DNA of 30,701 nt from Oppiella nova (GCA_905397405.1 CAJPVJ010000205.1:1760-32460); one strand, 5' to 3'. Positions 1 through 10,436 are shown, counted from the first letter of the stretch. Numbers and translations: made by a program. Notes: generated by a model from the sequence alone, not told the origin.

Positions 1-1
1 A

Positions 2-778
2 AGTGTTTTGTGTTTTGGGATTGAATGCGAAAATGCAGTGAATTTGTCAATGAATTGCAATTCAATTGATTTGAATTCATGTAAAATAAGTGATAAAATG
101 CTTTCCAATCACAACACCATTAATACACTCAACACTTATCACTATTTCCACTGTTTTTGGCCTAAATGTGTGTTTAAAACTCGATATAGATGTCATATAA
201 ATAAACACCGATCAAGTCATGTAAAATCCAGACGATTTAAATGTGAATTTAATAATTGTAATAAGGTTTATACCCAAAAATCCCATTTAATTCAACATAA
301 AAAGGGCATTCATTTAAACGGGAAATTTGTATGCGATTGGAGTGAATGTCGCAAACAGTTTACAACAAAACAGTATTTACTTCGACACAAAAGTGTGGTT
401 CATTTAAATGAAAGAAAATTTAAGTGTAATGAAGAAAATTGTGGCAAAAGTTTCAAAACCAAGCAAAGTTTAACACGACACCAAAGCAAACATTGTGTTG
501 AAAAACCATTTGTTTGCGATTTCAATGATTGTCTCAAAACATTTAGACAAAAAGCATATCTAATTCAACACAAAAGTAGTGTTCATTTAAATGAAAGAAA
601 ATTCAAATGTAATGAAGAATATTGTGACAAAAGTTTTCATCGAAAATCACATGTAATTCAACACAAACGCATACATTCGGGTGAAAAACCATTTGTTTGT
701 CATTTCAATGATTGTCACAAAAGTTTTAGACAAAATCCGCATTTAACTTATCATATGAGAACACATGAAAATAAATAA
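2..778 (+). CDS. Seven-finger C2H2 zinc-finger protein, 5' end open at window edge
   Basis: The frame is open from base 2 to the TAA at 776-778. The first in-frame ATG is at 50 and a second is at 98, so the start may be 50 or may lie upstream of the window. Counting residues from base 8, seven C2H2 fingers lie at 49-71, 79-102, 109-132, 140-162, 170-193, 201-223 and 231-253. All have four residues between the cysteines (C-X4-C), twelve to the first histidine, and H-X3-H or H-X4-H. This C-X4-C spacing is typical of TFIIIA-, GLI- and ZIC-type fingers. Linkers are LNERKF, VEKPF and one canonical SGEKPF (before finger 7). Fingers 3-4 and 5-6 are a duplicated two-finger module. The protein is probably a nuclear DNA- or RNA-binding protein. 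I cannot assign an orthologue. It stops three residues after the last finger, so there is no C-terminal effector domain. The visible coding part is uninterrupted. Confidence 0.85.
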   Translation, partial: SVLCFGIECENAVNLSMNCNSIDLNSCKISDKMLSNHNTINTLNTYHYFHCFWPKCVFKTRYRCHINKHRSSHVKSRRFKCEFNNCNKVYTQKSHLIQHKKGIHLNGKFVCDWSECRKQFTTKQYLLRHKSVVHLNERKFKCNEENCGKSFKTKQSLTRHQSKHCVEKPFVCDFNDCLKTFRQKAYLIQHKSSVHLNERKFKCNEEYCDKSFHRKSHVIQHKRIHSGEKPFVCHFNDCHKSFRQNPHLTYHMRTHENK

Positions 779-939
779 ATATTTGTTTATAGTATAAACT
801 TTATACCGTATATTATATTTACTTTATTATAATTAATTTTATAAATCTTTGAATAATAATATTTTGTATATGCATTGCATTATTTATCAATTAATAGTCA
901 AAATAAATGATAAGTATTAATAAATGTGTATTAAATAAA
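770..939 (+). promoter_or_regulatory. Candidate polyadenylation signals of the zinc-finger gene
   Basis: AATAAA hexamers occur at 770-775 (overlapping the stop codon), 774-779, 902-907 and 934-939 in a very AT-rich 3' flank. The hexamers at 902 and 934 are better placed for a 3' UTR. In DNA this AT-rich the hexamer is common by chance, so the assignment is weak. Confidence 0.3.
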
Positions 940-1021
940 AGTTTATTTTTAAAATCAATATAATAGTAACCAGAGTTTGCGTTGAGGCCGCTGTATATCA
1001 CATCATCACTACATCCCTGTG

Positions 1022-1050
<29 letters not shown>
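1022..1050. repeat. (CT)n microsatellite
   Basis: Uninterrupted CT dinucleotides for 29 nt on the + strand. Confidence 0.95.
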
Positions 1051-1057
<7 letters not shown>

Positions 1058-1813
1058 GCTCTTATATGACTTGAAAGTATTGTCTGATGATTATGATTGT
1101 AAGTCATTATCCTTGACATGAGTTGATCTCATGTCCCAAACACCACACTTTTGTGTGATTTATCGTCGATTGTATTGAGAAGTTTGTTGTTTTTAATACG
1201 CGTTTGAATTATTAAATAATAATAAAAACTATTCATTTGATTGTTGATTATAATTACATTAAAAAGTTTTCTTATGCTTATTGTTTGTAAATATATTATT
1301 ATTTTTTATAACTATTAAATCGATTGAATGGTATAATAGGGATGTTTATAAGTCGATTGTATTAGCATTGTTTTTCCCTAATCGAGCACCGGGATGAGCT
1401 AATAGTATATCCATATGGGTATAATCTTAAGGATTTTTAATTTAATTGTCTTTTCTCTTGTTGTTTTATGTAATTATTTATTAGTTTATAATTGATTTGT
1501 AGTTGTTTTTCACGTTTTTGTATTTTTTGTGTTGAGATTTTTAATGTATGTACGGATGAGTAGAAAAGTATTTTTAAAAATATTACTTTTTTGATGATAT
1601 TTTTTGTGTTCGTGTCTTACAATCGACTTTTGATATTAGACTAGTTGTGTTACACAACGTTTTAATATGGTTTGAAATTTATTGATTTTGCAGTAAATTT
1701 GTTATATGTCTCGATGCGAACCACTATTATAGTTATGAAAGTGCACACAATTTTTAGTTCAATTTTTTCCCTATTTTTATACAACACATAGTTTGGCAGG
1801 AATTTTATTGCAG

Positions 1814-1856
1814 TCTCTCTCTCTCTCTCTCTCTCTCTCACTCACTCACTCACTCA
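1814..1856. repeat. (CT)n followed by (CACT)n
   Basis: A CT run to about 1839 passes into four to five ACTC units, a compound microsatellite. Confidence 0.95.
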
Positions 1857-2188
1857 TCCCTGTATGACATCCAATCGATACCTTATATTTTTGAAAGCCA
1901 TTCGCACGTATAAAATGAGTGTCCGTCCATCCAATGCTATCAGAGCCACTGATAGGCACTGGTAGTCCTCACATCCAGACGTATGATTAGATGAGTAACA
2001 CATTCTCGCGTATAATCTATATTTCAGATGTTTTTCTTAGACTTCAACCGTTTTTTCTCGTAATAATATTTTTGGTGTTGTTTTTCTCGTCTCTCAATAT
2101 ATTTATTATTGTTTTTCATATTTTCCATCACTTTGTGTTTGCCTTACATTTATAAGACATAGCATGTAATGCATGACCAGAGCTCCCA

Positions 2189-2236
2189 GTGCTAGTGCTA
2201 GTGCTATGGCTACGGCTACGGCTATGGTGGTGGTGG
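2189..2236. repeat. Low-complexity GCTAGT / GGCTAC / GGT run
   Basis: Short imperfect units (GTGCTA, GGCTAC, then GGT) follow one another. They create an open frame rich in Leu and Trp that has no sign of being a protein. Confidence 0.8.
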
Positions 2237-2648
2237 CACTCACTCATGGTTTTGATTAGTTATGGACAGTCAGTCTATTATGCGTTATTCATTTGTGTGT
2301 TTTCATATTTCGCTCACATCCCTGTCCATCTCGAGCGAGTGGTCTGTCTGTGCTCTCATCTAATCATAATTGACGTCAATATCATGAGAACCTGAACCCA
2401 ACCGAATCGTTAAATTTTTTGTTGCCATCCATTTCCACCCGTAGTCTCACTATCGTGTGTGTAGTGTATTCCCTGTCCTCCCCCTCCCGATCTACTCTCA
2501 CTGTGTATATGTATGCGCTACTCATTAATATAATATTGTATAATATCTAATGTGTTTTTATGCTTAATATTTATATAATGAATATTAGATTTTTTAGTCA
2601 TAAACTATATTAGGTTTCAGTGAAATTACGTATTATTATGATATAAGG

Positions 2649-2681
<33 letters not shown>
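2649..2681. repeat. (CT)n microsatellite
   Basis: CT run with one TTT interruption near its 3' end. Confidence 0.95.
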
Positions 2682-3512
2682 GCCTCATATACTGTCATAT
2701 ATATTATGAAATAGTTTTTTACGTGTAATACCAGTAATGATAATATGAGTCGCGTTTGTGAATCGATATTTTGGTAACTGTTATTATTTTTATTAATATA
2801 TTATGACATGAATTTGAATATTGAAAATAATGATTAGTGTGTGTATAGTTAGTTATATTAGTTAGGTATTACGGGCTCAATATGCACTTAGCAGTGATGG
2901 CATGCCATTTGCAATATTAGATATATTTTTGCTGTAATAGACTATACATAGAGTGTACAGTACAGTGCCATTAGTGTACTGCGAAAATACATAATGAAAA
3001 ACATATTTGTCAAGTAATTCACCAGAATATGTCGGCGCAAAAATAGTCTGTTACTATTATTATTACGCCCTGATTGACATTGAATATATATAAACAGTAC
3101 GGTTATATACCCTCTTACTCCCCTCCCCCTCCCCCGGTGCCTGAAAACTCACAGATAGTGAACACAACTCTATTGTAAACAGACAATACATTTGGCACTG
3201 AAATTGAGTGCGAGATAGAGTGCTATTAATTTGTGCCATTATTACGACGATTGCACTGGTATTGCAAATATCAGTTTCCAGAGTGAAGTCACTGCAAAAA
3301 TAATAACAAATAAAAAAGTTGTGTTTTTTTGTATTTTGCAAATACAGGAAGTTTTCGATGAGTTCTCGTCTTTATTCATACTGTTATGTATGAGTGGAGT
3401 GTCTATAATGGCAGTGATATTGTCTGTTAGTTTATTTCTGGTCTCTTTAGCACATCCCTATCAGCCCTTCATGTGATGAGACGTAACCTTATAATTCAAT
3501 TTTGGATATTTT

Positions 3513-3513
<1 letters not shown>

Positions 3514-3550
<37 letters not shown>
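3514..3550. repeat. (CT)n microsatellite
   Basis: Pure CT run of 37 nt on the + strand, one of the longest uninterrupted tracts here. Confidence 0.95.
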
Positions 3551-3553
<3 letters not shown>

Positions 3554-4236
3554 ATATCTCTCTATTTGTTGTTTCTATGCATTCAATAAAGTTTTTGTCT
3601 GTCAATGCATTCAAATGAATGCGTTTTGTATGAGTTTTTGAGTCATTCAATTCATTCACATTAATATCTCTCACAATTTTCTCGCCAATAATCGTACGAA
3701 AAATATAAGGAAAACATGATTTTTTGCCATTCAATCACATGAATCGCTAGAATAGGATATTTCTTGTTTGTTGTGAATTATTTAATGTTTTTTTTATATT
3801 ATTGAATCTCTTATTCATTTGAATTGCCATTTATTGAACATATAGTTTGTGTTGTTTTTTGTGTTGGCTTTTGGTTGTGATATATTCACTGTTGTGTTGT
3901 TGAGATGGAAACCAATGAATAGTTTGTTTTATATTATATTCTAATGAATATGTTTTTAAACTATATTTGGATGCAATTCATTTGAATTGAATGAGCGTTT
4001 TGTTATGATTTTTAGGTATTTTGTTTGCAGTTTTTAGTCAACACTTATACGTCTTTGCGATTCAATAGATTTATTAGAGAAATACATTTCTATGTATTTG
4101 TATTTTAGGCAAACTATTGCTGTGTTTCCCATTGTATTCATTGCTTGAGAAAACGATTTCTCACTTTTATATATTATTTATTGATTATTAATATATTATA
4201 AGAGAGATATTTTCTGTCCATTACTTCCTTGTCTTA

Positions 4237-4242
<6 letters not shown>

Positions 4243-4274
<32 letters not shown>
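4243..4274. repeat. (GA)n microsatellite
   Basis: One of only three long tracts with the GA strand on top. Most others show CT. Confidence 0.95.
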
Positions 4275-4276
<2 letters not shown>

Positions 4277-5412
4277 CAATGCTATTTATTAGTCAATAAT
4301 AGTGTGTTTTCTGTGCAGCAATTATTATGAAAATATATAATTTTTATTTTATTATTTTCTTACATATAAATGTTTTGCTGATGAATAGTATTTTTTAAGA
4401 ATTTTTATTCAAATGCATGCTATTATCGTATAGATTGGCTGTGTGTTTGGCACTCATTTATTATGTATTTATATTTTTATGAATAATATTTGCGATGTCG
4501 AAAAACTTGTACACCTTAATGGCACTGGTATTTATCAATTATTAATACCAGATATTGAAGGCTAAATCTCTCCCGATCTCCCAATCCTTTTTGGACAGAT
4601 ATCTGTTCACATTATACATGTTTGGTTTGAAAAATGTTTTTTCTCTGTGCTGCTAATAATTTATAATTACTGTTGCATTCAATACATTATATGGTTGTAT
4701 GGGTTGAGAGCATAATTGATTGGAAAGGTTTTCCATACGTGTGTGACTGCCATAGAGTGTGTGAGAGGGGAATAACATACAGAAAATTAACTGCAATTAG
4801 AAATTCTTGAGCCAAATATCGCTATCTCTCCCTTTCGATGGGATTTTGAATTTGTTGATTGATTTGCTTTACATATGGGGCTCACAAGCCATGGTATCCG
4901 AGCGAGAGCTGAAAGTCTCTGCGATTTTATGTTTTCTTGTTTTTTGCATATTTTTCTCGCAATCAATCCCTTCACTCAGTCTTCGCATCAAAATTCACTC
5001 TCAAATGTCGACTCAAATCTCCTTTCAATCTATTTTCCAATAATATATTGAATATATTTTTTCTCTAACTCTGGGTATGATATGATATCGATGTTTGATA
5101 TATCAAAGTTTGTGAGACTACTCTGTGCGCAGAGTTTTGTGTTTTATATCCTAAATACGATTTTGATTTAATGTGTAATTTATAGTTCACAGAGAAATAT
5201 GTATCGATTGCTCGCTCGATGTAAAGGCATTTGTGTTTTTATTATTATATAAGACCTGTCCCTTACGTTGTGTTATGGTTATTGGGAAGTAATGTATAAT
5301 ATGTTTTTACCCCTCCATCCCAGTGAATACCCCATACATACTGTATAGTGATTTATGCACTGAACAAACCTCTATCTCATTAATTCATTGATCGCCTCTT
5401 TTTAGATAGTGT

Positions 5413-5436
5413 TCTCTCTCTCTCTCTCTCTCTCTC
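5413..5436. repeat. (CT)n microsatellite
   Basis: Pure CT run of about 24 nt. Confidence 0.95.
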
Positions 5437-5848
5437 GACTATTGATTCAACAGAGCTTTTGGTATTTAATATTTAAAATGTGTTTTCCATTAGCGATATG
5501 TATAGCAGTGTTAGAGAATTTGTTATCCAATCTCTGGTCTATCCATCAGATGATGTATTAGTATTTTTTGCATTCAATACACTCACACATCATAGCCATC
5601 ACCACAGCACTGGTATTGCATTTTTTCCGAACCGAACGAGTTATATGAGTGCAGTTGTCGAGCCATACCATACCCATACCGTTCCCATATAACCCGTACA
5701 CCACCTTTCATTTATGTCTCTCTCAATCACAATCTCCCGGTGCACTCCCGTGAGTTCAAGCCGTGGGTCGAAATAGTAATTATGATTACATACGGCGTGA
5801 CTACAAAATACTTGTTAAGCCAACGCTCACTACTCAGCTCTCTCTCTC

Positions 5849-6079
5849 TCTCTCTCGAAATGTTTTCATAGAAAAAATCTTCAGATATTATAATCAAATA
5901 CTATTCACGACTCGAGATTTGAATTCTTGTTTTTTCTCACTTTGAATACAACTCTAAAAACTCATCTCTCTCGAAATGTTTTCATAGAAAAAATCTTCAG
6001 ATATAATAATCAAATACTATTCACGACTCGAGATTTGAATTCTTGTTTTTTCTCACTTTGAATACAACTCTAAAAACTC
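5849..6079. repeat. Tandem duplication, period 116 bp, starting in a CT tract
   Basis: Copy 1 (5849-5963) begins within the CT tract of 5838-5856. Copy 2 (5965-6079) begins with TCTCTCTC after a one-base spacer. The copies differ by a TATTAT/TATAAT change and otherwise agree, so the duplication is recent or reflects two alleles placed in tandem by assembly. Confidence 0.95.
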
Positions 6080-6312
6080 GTTGTTTTCTCTGCTTTTCCC
6101 TCAACTCGTTGTTTATATTTATAATAATTCGTGTCGAGATTATAAGAGTACCGATAGTTAAGAAGTTTTGGACACAAAATTAAATGCCACACGAACTCCA
6201 TGTTTAATATTATGGTGTATTTCATATTATATCATATCATACCAGTGCTCGAGCACAGCCTTGCATTTGGTTTGTCTTATTTATTATTAATTTCATGAAT
6301 TGTGTGTTAATT

Positions 6313-6884
6313 TTGAGCACAATTTTGAATTCAAATCAAATACAACACAAATGTATTGGTTTTGTATTGCATTTCATATTCCCAATGACTGTAATAGTTG
6401 AGTACAAATTGGTTTTTGTGATGAAAATAGTAACAAAAAATTAATGATATTTCATATTTAGTTTTTGTGCGACTATACCTTTAATTTGCACTGCCATTAT
6501 AATCCATAAATGCCATACCTACACATACATGCCCTACCCTTTCATATTTAATTTACAGAATATTATTCAAGTTATAATTGAGCACAATTTTGAATTCAAA
6601 TCAAATACAACACAAATGTATTGGTTTTGTATTGCATTTCATATTCCCAATGACTGTAATAGTTGAGTACAAATTGGTTTTTGTGATGAAAATAGTAACT
6701 TTTTAATTATTATAAAGTATAAATCAAAAACACGCTGATATGGAAATTAAACGTGACGGTAATATTAGGTATTTACGGTATGGTTAGGATGATAAAGTGT
6801 GTGTATGTATCCTTATTTACGGTATGCTATACATACATGCCCTACCCTTTCATATTTAATTCACAGAATATTATTCAAGTTATA
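6313..6884. repeat. Local duplication with one internal block complemented
   Basis: 6313-6434 recurs directly at 6578-6699 (offset 265), and 6519-6576 recurs at 6827-6884 (offset 308) with a C/T difference at 6522/6830. The middle of the second copy (6700-6826) matches the first copy only as its unreversed complement. Read as complement, that block restores a continuous direct copy of 6313-6576 with about 43 extra bases that partly repeat the ATAAATGCCATAC segment. Confidence 0.9.
6700..6826. other. 127-nt block complemented in place (not reversed)
   Basis: Bases 6705-6783 are the base-by-base complement, in the same 5'-3' order, of 6441-6519, with one mismatch in 79 (6446/6710). A T-run at 6700-6704 complements the A-run at 6435-6440. 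The last bases (TTTACGGTATG, to 6826) complement AAATGCCATAC ending at 6518. Direct homology stops at 6699 and resumes at 6827, so the block is exactly 127 nt. Most likely an assembly or data-processing error. Confidence 0.9.
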
Positions 6885-7767
6885 TAATACAACATTATTA
6901 TTATTAGTTTGTAGTTTTTCCAATGAGATTCAATGGTATATACACTATACATGTATGATAATATTTCTACTGACCATTAGGTCTATCGAGTGAATCACAC
7001 ACTTCGTGATCCATTAGATTATATTAATAAACTATCATAAAAACAGAGAGTTAAGAGAATATAAAATAAAAACTATATTTAAATTAGCTGAAAAAAGAGT
7101 AAGTGACCTTTTTACTGACGTAAAGGTCTCGATACCAAGAGAGATAAACACTGATACAAGCGTTGAATTATTATATGACTTATAAAATGTATTTTTTATT
7201 TATGTTTTTCTTAGAAATTTCTTATTTTTATATATATATAAATTTTCTTATTATTTTCAATGAATAATAAGTATCGCATCCTTGAGTGTGCTCTCTGGCT
7301 GACTCCCTGTGCCTATGTATTGAATGAGTGTTTTTTCATTTTACTTTATAACATATTTTTAGATTATGTTTGGATGCCTAGTATACGGAGTATAGTATGC
7401 CATGAACTGTATTTCTGTCGTATTTTTCAATTTAATCTCATCAGAGGAAATTTGATTCACTCAATCAACGGCTCATAACTGCCTTTCCCTTCACTAAAAT
7501 GCATATTCAGTACATATTTGTTGAAATTGAAATTTTTTAAAACTATTTTTTCCCTTTAATAATAAGTCAATAATAAATGTTGTGAACAAGAATACTTTAT
7601 TGAATATTTATGCGATATTTATATGGATATATAAATTAAATTTATGGCTATATTGAGACATGAAATTGTATATCGATTTATGAATTATATTGAAAAAGTT
7701 ATTTAATGAAATATCGATCGCAATATATTAATTACATATATATTTGTATGTCTATCACATGATATAG

Positions 7768-8133
7768 ATATGGAAAGGTTCAGAGCGTGAAAATCTTGAC
7801 CAAAGATAATAACGGCAAAAGTGACGACAACTCCAATAATAGCATATTAAGCGTGAATAGTGTGGGGCCGGGCGGTGGTGTGTGCGCTACCGTCGCCTTC
7901 ATCGACCTGAAGTCGGCGGCCAAAGCGCACAACGCGGACAACAAGATAGACGAGCGGACACTGAAAACCGATTACTACGACCCGCCGGCCTCGTCGACAG
8001 CCCTGTCCGCCATCTACATACACGAGCGCGAGGACGCACACATTGGCCAAAAAGCACCCGGTTCAAACAACCCTGGCGTGTACGGCAACGCCGGCGCCAA
8101 CTCACGGCCCCAGAGGCACGCGCCCACTAACAG
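7768..8133 (+). CDS. spen: Split ends (SPEN/MINT/SHARP) homologue: internal exon with second half of RRM1
   Basis: The exon is GC-rich in an AT-rich setting. It encodes (R)YGKVQSVKIL, an Asn/Ser/Asp/Gly-rich loop (exon residues about 13-37), then CATVAFIDLKSAAKAHN, and then R-T-L-K-T-D-Y-Y-D-P at about residues 63-72. This follows human SPEN RRM1 as I remember it (YGRVESVKIL, AFVDFVDIKSAQKAHN, LRTDYNEP). It supplies strands beta2 and beta3 (RNP1 region), helix 2 and beta4. The remainder (about 73-121) is a Gly/Asn/Ser/His-rich linker. SPEN proteins are nuclear RNA-binding co-repressors with several N-terminal RRMs and a C-terminal SPOC domain. The acceptor is ATATAG|A at 7767/7768, chosen because it keeps the conserved Y-G-[RK]-V. 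AG at 7776-7777 or 7782-7783 are alternatives. The donor is CAG|GTAATT at 8133/8134, and the frame hits TAA just past it. Both flanking introns are phase 2. The upstream exon (RNP2 half) and all downstream exons lie outside the window. Confidence 0.82.
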
Positions 8134-8805
8134 GTAATTTGCATGAGCCAGGCCATTTTGAGCGACTTTTTTTTATTTTGTTAATTAGTTTTACTATTGA
8201 TTTTATGCGCGATTTTTTTGTCGAAATTAATTTTGCGATTTTTGTTTGTCTGTTGTTTTGAAGCCATAATTAAATGCTGTGAATATAATGAGCGCTTATT
8301 TCGTTGAAACGCTATGTTATAGTGAACGCAGTTTTTTACATTTGGTTCAGTTTAATGGGTATTTTCAGTACGTTATGATTGCGAGCGTTTTAATTAGTGA
8401 TAGTTTTTTGTTTTGTTTTTCGTTGAGTACACTATCTGTGGAAAGACTATTATAGATAATTATAAATTATAATGATTTTTGTGTTTGGTGAGTTTGTTGA
8501 ATTTTTATTGTTGTTTTTGAATGTCTTTAATATTCATAGCGCTGTGCGATGTATTAGGCACTCGACTAACCCTTTAAGACATACTACACATAATGTGTGA
8601 GAAAATTGTGATTTAATTTTCAGTACCATTTAATGTTTCGCTTCAAACGTATCCACAATGAAAATGATTTGAGAAAATATTTTTTATGAATATAACTCTT
8701 ATGACTGATTACTACTCGTAATCGTTGTGTTGTCTCAACGTCTCATCACTTGACTCTAGATTTTTTGTCCCCTTTTTTATGTCTGATTATAATTTCTTTG
8801 CCAAA

Positions 8806-8932
8806 TCACCACAAGCATACTTTATACTTTTATTAACAGATTAATAAAAAACCAAACATAAAACATAAAGAGAAAAGAGAGTGAGAAAGTTGCGGATGAA
8901 ACCTCAATTTTTGAATAAAAAGAAAACAAAAA
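8806..8932. other. 127-nt block complemented in place (not reversed), 127/127 match
   Basis: Each base from 8806 to 8932 is the complement of the base 621 positions later (9427-9553), in the same order. I checked all 127 positions and found no mismatch. The relation ends sharply: 8805 equals 9426 directly, and 8933 onward is a direct repeat. The block is A-rich while 9427-9553 is T/C-rich like its surroundings. Complementing 8806-8932 in place would join it smoothly to the CTCTTTC that follows. I therefore regard 8806-8932 as the altered copy. Confidence 0.93.
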
Positions 8933-9351
8933 CTCTTTCTTTCTCTCTATCGCTGTCTCTGGAAAAACATTTTTCTTATTAAACGCTTTTTTAGGTATAA
9001 TTTTCGTTACGAGTCGTTTTGGACGTCTTAGTTTTAATTATAATCATTGACTGCCAACAAAACCTGCATTTATTTTACAATTACCCGTACAGTGAAAGGT
9101 CCCGTATTACCATTGCTTTTGCTGTGTTTTTCTTATTATTTCGCATTAAAAAAGGAGTAATTTTTACCTCAATTTTTCTCATCTATTATAGCGTGGAGTT
9201 TGTGAAGACTGTGTGCTGTAAAGGCTCGCATATAATTTAAATGTCAATTACGAGTAGAAATGTAAAAAGTTTTTTGCCATGTATTTCATTGAATGCTTTT
9301 TTACGTATAATTGTATTATTTTGAAGACTGGAAGTATACACAGGAGTGAGT

Positions 9352-9506
9352 GAGTGAGAGAAAAGAGAAATACAAAATACAAACCAAAAAATAATTAGAC
9401 AATTATTTTCATATTTCATACGAACAAGTGGTGTTCGTATGAAATATGAAAATAATTGTCTAATTATTTTTTGGTTTGTATTTTGTATTTCTCTTTTCTC
9501 TCACTC
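9352..9506. repeat. Perfect palindrome, 75-bp arms, 5-nt loop
   Basis: 9352-9426 is the exact reverse complement of 9432-9506, with AGTGG between them. The arms contain GAGTGAGAG...CGAACA and its complement. It lies exactly at the junction between the two copies of the about 620-bp duplication, and its right arm is the start of the second copy. The transcript would form a perfect long hairpin. Confidence 0.97.
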
Positions 9507-9975
9507 TTTCAACGCCTACTTTGGAGTTAAAAACTTATTTTTCTTTTGTTTTTTCTCTTTCTCTCTATCGCTGTCTCTGGAAAAACATTTTTCTTATTAA
9601 ACGCTTTTTTAGGTATAATTTTTGTTACGAGTCGTTTTGGACGTCTTAGTTTTAATTATAATCATTGACTGCCAACAAAACCTGCATTTATTTTACAATT
9701 ACCCGTACAGTGAGAGGTCCCGTATTACCATTGCTTTTGCTGTGTTTTTCTTATTATTTCGCATTAAAAAGGAGTAATTTTTACCTCAATTTTTCTCATC
9801 TATTATAGCGTGGAGTTTGTGAAGACTGTGTGCTGTAAAGGCTTGCATATAATTTAAATGTCAATTACGAGTAGAAATGTAAAAAGTTTTTTGCCATGTA
9901 TTTCATTGAATGCTTTTTACGTATAATTGTATTATTTTGAAGACTGGAGGTATACACAGGAGTGAGTGAGAGGGG

Positions 9976-10001
9976 GAGAGAGAGAGAGAGAGAGAGAGAG
10001 A
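9976..10001. repeat. (GA)n microsatellite
   Basis: GA run following AGTGAGTGAGAGGGGG, at the end of duplication copy 2. Confidence 0.95.
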
Positions 10002-10413
10002 AATGTGTGTTGTTTTTGCGAGTGGACTGACATTTCAGTGCCACTAATCTCTTCGTATATGTCTATTAAAATACAATTATTATAATAGAAATTATTTTTA
10101 TGCCTTATGTCTTATCTGTAGTTTTGTGTTACATATGATTAGCATAAATTCAAATACGCTTTTCCTTTTATGTCCGTAATTTTAATGGATTTTTATGTTC
10201 TTGTTGTTTTTTATTGGATATATAAATATAAAAATTTTTAGGTTTTAATATGTTTTAAATGTAATGCATTTTTGCAGTTGCAGTTCAACACTGTCTCTCA
10301 TGTTTTAGACGAGAGAGAGAAATGAGTTTTATTTCAATTTAAATGTCATTTTCAAAAATGATATGAAATTTTGTTTCTTTTTTTAAAGTTTTTTAATTAG
10401 TTTTCCTCGAAAA

Positions 10414-10436
10414 CTCTCTCTCTCTCTCTCTCTCTC
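10414..10436. repeat. (CT)n microsatellite
   Basis: Pure CT run. Confidence 0.95.

Larger units (their letters stand above)
779..7767. other. Non-coding AT-rich stretch, probably part of the spen intron preceding the 7768 exon
   Basis: No convincing coding exon was found. I looked for the missing first half of spen RRM1, which should contain a motif like LWVGNLP. The four TGGGT sites I found on the + strand (about 1416, 4700, 5070 and 5764) do not continue as W-V-G-N. The stretch holds CT/GA tracts, a low-complexity GCTANN/GGT run near 2189-2236, a 116-bp tandem duplication (5849-6079) and a 265-bp duplication (6313-6884). Short open frames here are AT-rich or built from CT repeats and have no recognisable domain. 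Confidence 0.6.
8805..9967. repeat. Tandem duplication, about 620-bp unit, with copy 1 partly complemented
   Basis: 8933-9350 recurs directly at 9555-9967 at roughly 98% identity by eye (about four substitutions, mostly transitions, and a few one- to four-base indels). The upstream part of the unit (8806-8932 versus 9427-9553) is also shared at a near-identical offset (621) but only as the unreversed complement. A palindrome arm (9352-9426) separates the copies. Confidence 0.93.

Noticed and set aside
7030-7160. A-rich block in an otherwise T-rich stretch, considered as a third complemented 127-nt block
   Set aside because: There is no duplicate copy in the window to compare it with, so complement, inversion and ordinary A-rich DNA cannot be told apart.
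7847-8105. Arg-rich and Pro-rich frames on both strands over the spen exon
   Set aside because: These are shadows caused by the high GC content of the true exon in the other frame.
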